Of a stretch of DNA of 64,000 nucleotides, positions 12,321-23,760 are shown piece by piece. The notes below the pieces were generated by a model, which worked only from the letters and a program-made list of their open reading frames with translations, ran no database searches and had not been told where the DNA came from. This DNA comes from Colius striatus (taxonomy: Eukaryota; Chordata; Aves; Coliiformes; Coliidae): NCBI RefSeq assembly GCF_028858725.1, contig NC_084759.1, positions 137,560,171 to 137,624,170 of the forward strand. Reading direction: 5' to 3'. The translations under genes were made by a program, and so were the position numbers. Positions within the stretch are counted from its first letter, which is position 1. Each line of letters starts with the position of its first letter.

Positions 12321-13419
12321 CTGAAATGGAAAACACAAGATTGTTACCTTCAGAGTTAAAAAGAGTATTGGTTCTTGCTGCACTTAATAGTAAAATATGA
12401 CACGACATGCGTAACAAGTGATACACTCTTAATAATGAGCCAACCTTTGCTCTCTGGCATATTAGTTACACAAGTCAGAATATTCTCGTGAAGAAAAAAG
12501 CCAACAACAAAATTTCCCCCACTACATTAAAACTTTGACCGTTTTTTTGCTATCATCCAATTAAAGAATGGAATTTTAGCCAAAGAAAAAACAATCAGGG
12601 AACCTGATGGTCTAAACTCCATAGCAGTACAATCTAGAATTATTAGAAACTCTTTAGATTAAAGTAATTGGCAAGTAGATGTCAATGCTTTAAGTTAACT
12701 GATCACTTTAAGTTGTGATGGGTCCTGGATAATCACCGAAAAAATCACTTTGCTTTGGTACCCAATATTAATATCTTTCAATACACACTCAGTCAACCTT
12801 TCTGAATATTTTGAATTTTAAAAATTGATCTGGAAATCTGGGAAGACTGAATTGTTTAAGGAGATAACCTGAGGTCTTGTCTTTTGCAAGGCTGAAATCT
12901 TGTTAATACAAGATGCTGACGAGGGAGGATTTTTAAAATGATATTGCAAATATTCACCTGCAGCGGTCTTCAGACAATGAACACAAGAAGACAGTAGCAC
13001 CAACTTTTTAAAGACTCAACACTATTGTTTGTAATCTCCTTGAATCTGGAGGGGATGATTTGAGTGCCCACTAAAATTCTATTCTAAGTGCTTAAAAGTG
13101 TGCATGTTTTTTATCACTTTCCAGAGAACTGAAAGGTGCGCAGAGGCTCAGCAGTCCACATCCAGAAGAATTAGGAAGATTAGGGTAACAGCAGGAACCT
13201 AAGGTCACATTCTTTCCTCAAATTAAGATAATGGAACTGGGCTTGTTTAATTACAGAGGAACTTGGTCCCTTGAGTGTACATGACTGTTAAATAAACTTT
13301 AATATCGGGAATTATGCAAACAAAACAATCAGGGCAAGTCAATTCAATAACAGTCGTTCCATTAATCAGAATGACTCAGTTTCTTCTACAGAAAAGTCCA
13401 CTAGGAAAAAAAAAATTAC

Positions 13420-13566
13420 CAATGTATAAGGCAGCATTCTCTTCAATGGCATAATCATCAATGTATGTAATTCCCAGAGGTTGGATAGGAGTTTCACCTA
13501 TTCCACGCAAAAGATTTCCAAGTAAAACATAGATCCACATGGAAGAGCCTGCTTCTTTTTCACATC
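13420..13566 (-). CDS. SLCO1C1: SLCO1C1 coding exon 5 (TM4)
   Basis: The exon has an acceptor AG at 13,568-13,567 and a donor GT at 13,419-13,418 (GTAATT, a weaker donor). It is 147 nt, phase 1 in and 1 out. It reads [20 protein letters not shown] followed by [20 protein letters not shown] and YIG. The [12 protein letters not shown] segment is one of the most conserved stretches of OATP1 proteins and covers TM4 and the loop to TM5. Confidence 0.96.
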
Positions 13567-14435
13567 CTGCATATATCACAAGAGAGACAATAATTATGTG
13601 TTTTTTGTAACAGATTGACACTGGATACACAGGAAAAAAATCCTCTAATGTGCAAAATGGAAACTGTGAAAACTGTTTTGTGGGGTGTGAGGAGGTAATT
13701 TTTAACCCAATCAGCTTGAGTTGGACACACGTTTAGCATGTGTTTTGCTTCAGTCGAAGAAATTCGAAGCTAGTCAGTTTTAGAAATGCGTGACCACGCA
13801 TTTCATTTTAGAAAACTTTTTCATGTCCTTCTAACCCAAACTGGGTTCTCCTAATGGAAAGATTTGAAGAGAGCAAGCACTACCAGCTACATCAAATCTA
13901 CAGGTACAAGGATGCAAACATACACATTTTGTGACATGTAGAGTGACTTACTTATCCACAGGCCAGGCACTGGGAAGGAAGGCTCTACCCAGAGGGGAAA
14001 CAGCTTTGTGGTGTGCAAAATCAAGTTAGCAGGCAGGGAGAAAAAAACCAGAAGAGGGGTCTGCAGGCTTGGAGACACAAGGGATCTAGAGGCATATTTC
14101 CCAACAGAGGGAAGACTATGACTTTCCAAAGTCCCCAAGCAAGATAAGTGTTTCTGCAAGCCCCAAAGCTGCAAAAAGTTGCTGGGGGAAATAGCAAGGC
14201 TGGAGGAAAGGCTATATAGCCCCCCAAAAAAACCCCTTTTGACAGTGTACAGTGACAGTTACAAAATTATTTTTAATAAATTTTCCTCAGCCAGTACATC
14301 TGGCTTTTCTGTGGAAAAAGATTTTATCCATTTACTTTTTTTTTTGTGTTCTAATAAGCTGTTGTGTGAGAGTTTGGGAGCCTTTTGAATTATTTTATTG
14401 TACTTATTACAATATTTAACATAGATCATTCTCAC

Positions 14436-14557
14436 CTGCATTTGTTTTCTCTTGAGATTTTTCCAAGGCTGAGAGTGGAGTTTGGCTTTTATCTTGCAGA
14501 CATGGAGAGGTGTTAACGGTGGAATTGATGGTGGAAGGAAATCTTTCATACTGATAT
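14436..14557 (-). CDS. SLCO1C1: SLCO1C1 coding exon 4 (second extracellular loop)
   Basis: The exon has an acceptor AG at 14,559-14,558 and a donor GT at 14,435-14,434 (GTGAGA). It is 122 nt, phase 2 in and 1 out. It encodes the poorly conserved extracellular loop between TM3 and TM4, starting RYQYERFPSTINSTVNTSPC. It carries potential N-glycosylation sequons (NST, NTS) and a conserved cysteine. The rest of the loop (KSQTPLSALEKSQEKTNA) is divergent from mammals, as expected for this part of the family. Only this frame stays open and joins its neighbours. Confidence 0.9.
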
Positions 14558-15192
14558 CTGTTTATAAACCAAAGTTGTTTTATTTTACTGCCTCAACTTA
14601 TAAGAAAAAGCAAACAGATCTGTTACTAACATGAAAGACAGGACCATAGCGCACACTTAAATGCAAATTTTATCTGCATCCAATGCTGCCAATGACAATT
14701 TACAGGGCATAAATGGAATTTGGATTATATTGTGGTAGTACATGAAAATTGTCCCTTTGATTCTCTTCGTGTCACAGTGATGCATTTCAGTTTAATGGGC
14801 ACTTTTCTATAATACGTGAATCTGTACTAAATGATCATTGGACAGAGAGTGTATCCAGTGACTTGTTTTTGATACTAAGATTGTCTTCCTGAATTTAGCC
14901 ATCACTTCATCACTGAAGCTTCAGCAACTCTTAAATCATGTCAAAATGTGGCCAATCAAAATCACAGACTAATAAAATAAGTTGGTTACAACTGAGAATG
15001 GCATAAAAGTTAAATTATTCAATCTACAGTACTGAATCTTTTCACACTCACACATAAGTAAAGAAAATGAGGAGCTGAATCCATATATACCTGTTTCTAA
15101 AGCCATCTTTACAATCAGTGCCTAAGTATTTTAGCAAGCTAACATTCAGTGTGCATAGCCCAGCTGGAAAATACCAATCACTTTGCACTTAC

Positions 15193-15325
15193 CGTCCCAT
15201 GAAGAACTGGGGCATCGCAATTAGGAATGTTCCAGCTGACATAATTAAGCAGCCTGCTCCAATTATTCTTGGCCTGTGAAGCTTCGCTCCAAAGTAGCTT
15301 ACAAGAATTATGATTAGGAGATTCC
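15193..15325 (-). CDS. SLCO1C1: SLCO1C1 coding exon 3 (TM2-TM3)
   Basis: The exon has an acceptor AG at 15,327-15,326 and a donor GT at 15,192-15,191 (GTAAGTGC). It is 133 nt, phase 1 in and 2 out. It reads [18 protein letters not shown] (TM2 and its cytoplasmic turn), then [20 protein letters not shown] (TM3). The joins GAA-ATT-G|GG and GGA-CG|A keep the frame. HRP after TM2 is a family-wide OATP motif. Confidence 0.96.
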
Positions 15326-16109
15326 CTTCAAGAGTACAAAAGGAAAACTGAGTTTTCTAGTGTATTGATAAGAGATTCCTGAAAATAAATGATTCCTAGT
15401 GTGTGATTTTATGGGGAGAGAGATGATCAGTTGGGGTTGATATTCTTCCCTCTTTATAGGCGTTTTTACAGGACCCCAATGCCTTCCATGATAAGAAACT
15501 CCATAGGGTTTTGGATAAGCCCCTGGAGGACTGTGCCAACTGAAGAGAAAAAATAACCAGGAAAGCAGGAAAAGAGAGAATCAAACAGAGATTTATACGC
15601 TTTGGCTAAGATTTCATTCCCATGAATTCCATAGTACACTGAACACCCATGAGATAAATGCAGCAATATGAAATTCTAAGAGACAATGTCATTCTGGAAA
15701 CCTCAGTGTAAGAGGGAAGAGGATGAACTGGACAAAGAATGTAGATTACAGTTAGGAGTGTGTACTTAGTAAATCACAAAGGGCAAACACTTGTGAGGGA
15801 GGTGGCTTGCTGAATGAAGGAGAGAGAAAGTGGAAATCTGAGCAGGTAAATTCTCATTCAACAGTCAATATATTTATTAATATTAATTAGCCAGACACTA
15901 AGCTTATCAAATTATGAAATATTTAAGTCTAGTGTTGAATTGCTTGTGTTAGTAATCCTATCCTCCCTAATGTAATCATACAGTCATGCTCATTTTTACG
16001 AAGTGAATCTTGCTTGGTTTTACCAGCTCAAGGGGACTCATACAATCATTTTTCACAACAAAGTGCATCACTTTTTCTGAAAACAAAAGTGGGTTTCTAT
16101 AGCACATAC

Positions 16110-16251
16110 CAATTTCAAAACTGCCATCAATAACGCCAACCAAAGAGGAGGGGATATCAAATCTTCTTTCTATTTGTGTGATAGTACTTTTTAGATAGCT
16201 TCCTGACAGTGCTTTAGCAAAATAAACAAAAGACAATGCACCAAGAAATAT
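16110..16251 (-). CDS. SLCO1C1: SLCO1C1 coding exon 2 (TM1 and first extracellular loop)
   Basis: The exon has an acceptor AG at 16,253-16,252 after a pyrimidine tract and a donor GT at 16,109-16,108 (GTATGT). It is 142 nt, phase 0 in and 1 out. It reads [17 protein letters not shown] (TM1), then the highly conserved OATP block [20 protein letters not shown] and FEIG, which leads into TM2. The match to OATP1C1 in this block is near perfect, which anchors the gene identity. Confidence 0.96.
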
Positions 16252-16962
16252 CTGTGAAAGAAATTGACAGTGATTAAAATCAAGTAGTACAGAAGACTTT
16301 ATGTTAGAAATTATTTTTAAACAGTTTTTACAGTCCAATCTTTTCCCAAATTACCACATCAGTGTTTCTCCTACTCTTTCTGAAATGCTAGATTGCTGAT
16401 TAGTACATTTTTTACGAGAAATTCTGATATAAACTGAACTTGCAATCAGCCACTGATAAATTCAGGTAGATGCCAAAACTACTGATGCTTTAAAGTACAG
16501 AGATATATTACCATCCTGATCTCTCTAAGGGGAGGATTTCTTACACAATAACAATAAGAGCAAATGTCAAGTTTGGCTTGATGGGAGGATTAATTATTTG
16601 GACGTTTCTTAACAAATGGGCTGGATTTTGGAGTCCTGTTCTGGTATGCTGTTCCCACTGAAGCCCAGAGTGGCCAGAAGGGAGAAGTCTCTGCCTCCTG
16701 TTACATGGCTACGTGAGTCAAACAGTGACCTGCCAGGCTGTTCTCTTCTTGGCTTCTCCTTTCCCCACCAGATCTCTTGTGAGCTCTAACATATACATTT
16801 TCTTTTGAGTGCACACTGCATTTTTCTAGGTGACAACTTTCTCTCATTCTTTTTATTTTTTGCAGAGGCAGTTATTTTCTCTTAGTTATCACTATATCTG
16901 TTTTAGTGTGTTGGTCTGAATCAGGAGTAGGCTTTGCAAATTAATCTCCCACCTAAGTAGAT

Positions 16963-16981
16963 ATGTGTGTCTGTGTGTGTG
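16963..16981. repeat. (TG)n short tandem repeat
   Basis: TGTGTGTCTGTGTGTGTG-like dinucleotide tract in SLCO1C1 intron 1. Confidence 0.8.
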
Positions 16982-17852
16982 AGAAAATTAGAGATAAGCA
17001 AAACAGAAATAAAGGTTGTTCAAGAGGAAAAGAACAGGGCAAGGCCAAAGTCTCATTAAAGACACATTTACTTATAACTCAGATTATCTCTCTTCATTGT
17101 TGCATGGTGATTCATTGAGACCTCATCCAAGTGAGTACCAGTATTTTACAGCCTGGCTTTGGGAAGCAGGTAGAGACAGGGGGCAGAGTATCATGCTGCC
17201 TTCTGTATCCTAGTGTCCTGTTCAGGGAGGAATGCTCCTCCAAGGTTCAGTTGTTCTACTGCCAGGTAGGTACAGTTACATTATGAGGCTTAAAGTAGGG
17301 AGTTTCCATTGCCCTGAGAAAATGCTTCAGGAAGACAGATACAGCAGTGATACTTCTACAGTTTAGTTTCAAAGTCACCTCATGGAGAGCTCTCTCAAAT
17401 CAGGGATACTGCAATAATATTTTAATAATATAGCACTCAAAACATGTTGACACATGTACAACTGTTATTTTTCAGAGTCCAGCAGACTACAACTTCAAAA
17501 AAAGCAATCTGTTCTGACAGTTGCTTGTGGTACCTGTCTGCCAATACTCTGTTCTTCAGAAAAATAGGGTGATGCAACAAGGAGAATATAGTGGCCTTTC
17601 AGGATGACTTCTGAAGATTTCATAACACTCAAGCCACATTCAACATGCTATATTTGAACACAGAGAAGCGTTAGCCAAATAGATATCTGAAGCAGATTTT
17701 TTCTGTGATTTAGAAATAACTTTAATAACTTCTTAGTGACTCAGCAAGACAAAATCAGAACTGAAAAAGGGATCATTTACCAAAAAAAAAACCAAAACCA
17801 AAAACCAAACTTTCAAAATCCTACTGGAATATTCAAAAGACTCTTACTCTAC

Positions 17853-17981
17853 CTTTATACCTCCACAACACGACTGTTTCTCCTTAGATGCAGAGGATTC
17901 AGATTTGAATGAAGATCGGTCAAAAGGCAAGATTATGCTGTTTGAGAAAAATTGAGTCTTTTCCTTTGATGAAATCTCCAT
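17853..17981 (-). CDS. SLCO1C1: SLCO1C1 coding exon 1 (start codon, residues 1-43)
   Basis: The ATG is at 17,981-17,979 in a strong Kozak context (A at -3, G at +4). It opens the cytoplasmic N-terminus MEISSKEKTQFFSNS, which resembles the human OATP1C1 start (shared SSKE, SFK and EKQ-CCG blocks). The exon codes 43 whole codons ending in CCGGIK and stops at a GT donor (17,852-17,851, GTAGAG). A plausible acceptor AG at 17,998-17,997 would give 15 nt of 5' UTR in this exon, so at least one upstream non-coding exon is expected. No membrane segment lies here; the segment just before TM1 is polar and ends in paired cysteines. Confidence 0.93.
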
Positions 17982-17996
17982 GATGATATCCCCTGC

Positions 17997-20420
17997 CTTT
18001 TAAACAGAAAACATAGAGAACATTTTAAAAGGGCATCCTATTAGCTCAGCCTCAAATGCTCATCATGTGACAGCAACACCCCGCTGTACTGTTTTCCCTA
18101 CAACAGCAATTATCAAACTTCAGAACAAAATCTGACCAGCGCACTGGATGTTTAATTATTGAAATTTGCAATCCACTCACCTATAATAATGAAGATTAAA
18201 TCATACTCAGCAAACAATAGCCATCTTCATTCTCTAGCTATCATCAATGTGATTTCATTGAACATTTGACCAACTATTACAGGAAGACTAAATGAGGCTT
18301 TGTTAACATCTTAAACGTTTCTGAAGCCTATACATAAGTTCACATTTCTAGATGTGACCATGTCTGCAGAAATTTCTCAGAACTGATCTCTGAATTTCCT
18401 ATATATCTGGGACATTAAGTAATTAGATCAAAGGAACTCTAGCCTCGCTAATGAGGGGTCTTGAATTGTTTCAGATTGAAACATTAGCTCTAATTGTCTG
18501 ATGTTAGCTAATGAGTTACACAAGAATAAAGAGGTTTAGTTCCCTTTACCATTTTAGGTAGAGCCTTAGGGCTCAGTGGTCAATTGTTACAGGAAAAATG
18601 CGAGTTTGCTTCTTTGCAGGTAAATACAAAGAAGTAAAGAAAACCTAAATACTGCATTTTGAGAACAAAGATATCAGTAATTCTTAAATCTCTACTTACA
18701 TACTGCAGTACTTTCTACTTAAGTTCAATCTCTAAATCAGATCTGAAAAAAAATCGGCTTCCATGCTCATTTTTAAGCAGCAATATGTTTTATAGAACTG
18801 CTGACTGAACATACAAATAGGAGTTCCCATTCTTTTATATTTGTCTAAAGACAAATTTTCATGTAAATAAAAAAAAAAGTGATTTAATGTATATATACAC
18901 GTGTACATATGTATGTTTTCATGGCTTCCCAAGGCTCTGTGCATTAGATACTTGTGTTTCCAGAAACGTTAGTGGAAATAACAAAAGTATATCTACATAC
19001 TAAGATTTGCTGATGAAAATATTTACCAAGGCTCTGTTCGTATACGGACAAGGCAAGAAGACTGTGGCAGTGATACCAACATTTTCACTGAGATCTCTCC
19101 ATCACATCAGATGAAATTAGAGCTAATGACTACATATAAGGGAATATATGCATTTGACACTGCCCTGACAGAGATTCCATTGTATCTCCTTTTCGGCACT
19201 AGTGTGAGTATGCAGACTTTTTCAAAACAGCAAAAAGAACAGTTTGTGCTTACTGAAGAAAACTTACAACCTATTCCTGCCTTGCTTCTGACTTTCTTGT
19301 GGTCTTAGCAAAAGTCACATTGTCCCTCTGTGCCTAAATGCTGAATTTTGACAATGGGAAATGACAGCACGTACCTCACCCACGTGAGGATAAACTCATT
19401 CAAACTTGGGATCATGGGCATGACACTCATATAAGGTATGCTGCCATGTAAGCACATCAAACAGCCTTTAGTTCAAAGTTTGAAATGCTCTGCATAGTAC
19501 TCCTATAGCAGTCCTGCAATGGGAAAAAATGATAAAGGAAAACATCTGAACCCAAGTGAATTGTCCTTATCTCCGAACAAAGTAGCATCCAACTAGCAAA
19601 GGTCCAGCAGAAAGGCAAGGGAGTTGCACAATCTCCTACACTGTACTCCATATGCAGGGTTGATAAAAACAAAATTACAGTGGCGTGGAGGTGTGAGGGT
19701 GGAATATGACATAGATTCATGCTTGACAGCAGCATACAAGTTCATGTCATACTAAGCTGATACAATTCTCAAATGGACAGCAGAGCTTAAACAAAACACT
19801 CAGCAGTATAAAAATTAACACCTATTTTCTGACTCTGCATGACACACGGAACTGGGCTAGGAAGGATGAATAGCCATGTGAGTTTGACAGGCTTTAATGT
19901 ATCCCCAGTTGTCCCTTTGGCATGGCTTTAAGGAGGTTAATAGTTTCCAGGCATGGAGCAACCTGCAACCATATATCTGGAAGCATCAGTTTGGTTGCCT
20001 GGACAAGGTTTCTGAGGGAAATTCTTAATATAAGAGAGAGCAGAGCAGTGTGACCAATGGTAGTTCTCTGCCATATTAGCTTTCATGTTTCCTTTTTTGT
20101 GCAACCAGAATAAATATGAGTGTTCATTCTAACCATAAACTTTCCCTATGCCACTCAAATACTTTTTGGTGTCATTGGTACTATACTGAGAGTATTCGTA
20201 ACACACTGCCAACTGTATTGGGAGGTCAGAGATAGCTCTAGTTTTATGCAAGGAGATGCTTGGCTGGTAAGGATGGTCTCTTACTGACCTGGGTATAGTG
20301 ACAGCCCTAGGCTTTTGCCATATCTTGGATACCATATTTCTCCAGAGCTGTGAAACATGAGGACAGATAGCGTGTGTCAATTCTATCTTCCTAGACATGG
20401 CAGGAATGCCAAAAAAATGT
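17997..20420. other. SLCO1C1 upstream region, no gene recognised
   Basis: Sequence upstream of the first coding exon. It should include the intron behind the non-coding exon(s) and possibly the promoter, but no exon, TATA box or CpG-rich promoter can be assigned with confidence. No repeat family is evident before the CR1 copy that starts at about 20,422. Confidence 0.6.
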
Positions 20421-20421
20421 A

Positions 20422-23200
20422 ATCATAGAATCATAGACTAGTTAAGGTTGGAAAACATTCTTAAGATCATTGAGTCCAACCATAAATCGAGCATTGCTAA
20501 GCTCACCTCTAAATTATGCCTCTAAGCACCACATTTACAGGTCTTTTAAATACTTCCAAGGATGAGGACTCCACCACCTCTCTAGACAGCCTGTTCCAGT
20601 GCTTGACATCCCTTTTGGAGAAGAAATTTCTCCCAATATCTAATCCAAACCTTCCCTAATGCAACTTGAGGCCATTTTGCCCTGTCCTATCACTTGTAGC
20701 TTGGGAGAAGAGATGGATCTCCCACTCATTACAACCTCCTTCCAGATAGTTGTAGAGAGCAACAGGATCTCCCTTGATTCTCCTCCAGATTAAACATCCA
20801 CAGCTCTCTCAGCTGCTCCTCATAGGACTTGTGTTCTAGACGCTTCATCAGCTTCATTGCTTGTCTTTGGACATGCTCCAATACCTCAATGTCTTTCTTG
20901 TAGTGAGGGGCCCAAAACTGAACACAGTATTTGAGATGCAGCCTCATCAGCACCAAGTACAGGGGGAAAATCTCTTCCTTGGTCCTACTGGCCATGCTAC
21001 TTCTGATACAAGCCAGGATGCCATTGGCATTCTTGGCTGCCTGGGCACACTGCTGGCTCATGTTCTGCTGGCATGTTCTGCTCACTGCTGGCTGTCGATT
21101 TCCTAGGTCCTTTTCTGCCAGGTAGCTTTCCAACCAGTTTGTCCCAAGGCTTTGCCTCTGCATGGGGTTGTTGTGATCCAAATGCAGGATCTAGCCTTTG
21201 GCCTTGTTGAACCTCATACAACTGGCATCACTTCAGCCTGTCCAGGTCTGTCTGAAGAGCCTTCCTGTCCTCAAACAGATCAACACTCCTACCCAGCTTC
21301 ATATCATCTGCAAACCTACTGAGGGTGTACTTGATCTCCCCATCCAGATTATTAATAAAGATGTTAAACAGAACAGGCCCCAACATTGAGCCCTGGGCAA
21401 CAGCACTGGTGACTGGCTACCAACTGGATTTAACTCCATTCACCACCACAGTTTGGTCTCAGCCATTCAACCTGTTTTTAACCCAGCACAGAGCATGCAT
21501 GTCCACGATGATCCTGTGGGATGGTGTCAAAGGCTTTACTAAATTCCAGGAATCCACATCCAAAGCCTTTTCCTCATCCACTAAGTGGGTCCCCTTGTCA
21601 TGGAAGGAGATCAGGTTACTCAAGCAGGATCTGCCTTTCACAAATCCATGTTGACTGGTCCTGAATCCTTGGTTATCCTGTATATGTCTCATGATGGCAG
21701 TAGGAGTGATCTGCTCCATAACCTACTCTGGCACCAAAGTCAGGGTGACAGACCTGTAGTTCCCCAGATCCTCCTTCTAGCCTTTCTTGTGGACAGGTGT
21801 TACATTTGCCAACCTCCAGTCCACAGGGACCTCCCTGGTTACCCAGGACTGCTGGTAGATGACGGAGAGTGGCTTGGTGATCACTTCCACCAGCTCCCTC
21901 AGCACTGCCCGGTGGATCCCAGCCAGATCCATGGACTTGTGTGCATCTAAATGGAGCAGCAAGTCACACATCATTTCCTCATGGATTATGGGTGTTTCAT
22001 TCTGCACCTCTGTCTACTACCTCAGGGGTTTGTGTACCCTGAGGACAACTGATCTTAATATTAATGACTGAAGCAAATTACCTCACCTTCTTCTTCAACT
22101 TTTTCCACTATATTTCCCCCTGTATCCCTTAAAGGATATTCTCCTAGCCCTCCTTTTGTTGCTAATGTATTTTTAGAAACATTTTAAAATTGTCTTTTAC
22201 AGCAGTGGACAGATTAAGTTCTAACTGGGCTTTTGCACTTCTTTGGCTCTTTTCTCCTTATATAACCTCAAAACTCACTTACAGTCTTCCTGAGTGGTTT
22301 GTCCCTTCTTCCAAAAAGCCAAAAATCTCACAATCTCTCCTTTTTTTTCCTGAGTTCCAGTCGAAGCTCTCCGTTCAGCCAGGACAGTTTTCTTCCCCAT
22401 CATCTCAGCTTTTGGCACAGGGGGATGACCTGTTCCTGCATCTTTAAGATTTCCTTCTTGAAGAATATCCAGCCTTCCTGGCCTCTTTTGCCTTTCAGAA
22501 CTGCATACCAAGGGACTGTCAATCAGGCTCCTGAACAGGCCAAAGTCTGACTTCTGGAAATCCAAGATGACTGTTTTGATGATCCTCCTCCTTACTTCTG
22601 CAAGAATCAATAACTTGATAATTTTGTGATCACTATGCTCAAGACAGCCTCCAGTCATGCACAAGTCCTTCTCTGTTTATGAATAGATCCAATGGGGCAT
22701 CTTCCCTAGTTGGCTCCCTCACCATCTATGTCAGGAACCTCCTGGACTATTTCCACTAAGCTGTGTTGTATTGCCAGCAGACATCTGTTAAATTGAAGTT
22801 CCCCATGAGAATAAGGGCTAGTGATCATGAGTTTTCTCCCATCTTATAGAATATTCTGTCTGTCTTTTCATCCTGGTTGGGTGGTCTATAACAAACTCCC
22901 ACCACGATATCTGCCTTTTAGGCCTTTCCCCTAACTCTTACCGATAAACACTCAACCTTACTGTCACTATCATCAAGCTCTAGAGAATCACACCACTCCC
23001 TAACATACAGGGCTACCTCACTGCCTCTCCTTCTTTGCCTACTCCTTCTGAAGAATTTATAGACATCCATTGCAGTACTCCAGTTGTGCTTATCACACCT
23101 ATGACACCTGAGTAAGTCCAGGCATGTGGTTTCCTGAAGGACAGCTGCTGGCCATATTCACACCTTCTCCTCGCCTGTCACCAGGACTCAGACTCACAGC
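20422..23200 (-). mobile_element. CR1 LINE, long decayed copy with endonuclease and reverse transcriptase
   Basis: A minus-strand CR1. The 3' end is at 20,422, where the plus strand reads ATCATAGAATCATAGAC, the complement of the CR1 terminal ATTCTATGA repeats. Going 5' on the minus strand, the RT C-terminus is at 20,729-21,181 (YLVLMRLHLKYCVQFWAPHY, HVQRQAMKLMKRLEHKSYEE). Central RT is at 21,459-22,007 (NQGFRTSQHGFVKGRSCLSN; PVDWRLANVTPVHKKG). The linker is at 22,275-22,664 and endonuclease remnants at about 22,700-23,000 (GVCYRPPNQDEKTDRIFY; LILMGNFNLTDVCWQ). Frameshifts and stops break the frame throughout, so it is dead. The 5' limit is uncertain and may reach about 23.5 kb. Confidence 0.9.
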
Positions 23201-23760
23201 TGGGGCTCTGACTTCTCCTCATATTCCTGGATCCAGCTGGATGGGGTGCAGGAGCCCTCTCTGATGGCTCTGCTTTCTATCCCACTGAAAGCATGCCCAA
23301 TAACTCACCTGTGAGACAGCTTGAATGTCAGCAATGCTCACCCTCCCACGAGCTGGCATGTGGGGCTGTGCCCAATGGTCAGGTCCAAGGATGAGACTGT
23401 CCCTGAGCATGCATACATCAGGCTGAGACACTGCCAGGCAGTTCCTGCAGTCCCCCTCCAATCATTGAAACTCCAGGCAATGAAAAAAAGTCCTTCCCCT
23501 CGCTGGAAACTCCTCCACTTTGCAGTAAGCCTCCTTAGACATGCCTTTATTGTGTGTCAGCCCACAGGCATAAAACCTGCATTTGCTAGGCAGGTAGACA
23601 CAGGAGACCGGTACAGAGACTGTTTACCTGTGAATCCAGTTAAAGGACGTTGTCTCCAAAAGGTGATTCAACAAAGACAAGAAGAAAATCCAAATCTTAC
23701 CTGGCAGCAGAAAACCCCAGAGATGGTGCCCACCGGGTTTTGTAGGTAAGCTCCTTTATC
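23201..23760 (-). repeat. Possible 5' continuation of the CR1 copy
   Basis: GC-richer than the surrounding intergenic DNA and contiguous with the CR1 endonuclease remnant, so it may be the N-terminal ORF2 or ORF1 part of the same element. I could not match individual residues to CR1 proteins. The open frames on both strands here (for example 23,321-23,749 plus) are read as repeat shadows. Confidence 0.35.

Larger units (their letters stand above)
12321..17852. other. SLCO1C1 introns 1-5
   Basis: Introns 12,321-13,419, 13,567-14,435, 14,558-15,192, 15,326-16,109 and 16,252-17,852. They are AT-rich with no recognisable transposable element or RNA gene. A (TG)n-like tract sits at 16,963-16,981. 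All have GT-AG boundaries. Confidence 0.7.
1..17996 (-). other. SLCO1C1: SLCO1C1 gene, partial (first 12 coding exons, 3' end off-window)
   Basis: Twelve minus-strand exons join in one frame to give about 598 residues of an organic anion transporting polypeptide (solute carrier OATP family, 12 membrane segments). The N-terminus (MEISSKEKTQ, then FKSESSASKEKQSCCG), the TM1-TM2 block, the GAWW signature in TM6 and the Cys-rich fifth extracellular loop fit OATP1C1 better than the OATP1A or OATP1B paralogues. OATP1C1 is known as a high-affinity thyroxine carrier of brain capillaries and choroid plexus; that function is family knowledge, not visible here. Phases at every junction (0,1,2,1,1,1,1,1,2,0,2,1) are consistent and no internal stop occurs, so the gene looks intact. 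Roughly 110 C-terminal residues (rest of TM11, TM12 and tail) must lie before position 1. Confidence 0.95.

Noticed and set aside
1..17996. Assignment to SLCO1A or SLCO1B instead of SLCO1C1
   Set aside because: The N-terminus, extracellular loop sequences and position next to PDE3A fit SLCO1C1.
23321..23749. Plus-strand open frame of 142 codons
   Set aside because: Sits antisense to the probable 5' part of the CR1 copy; no recognisable protein.
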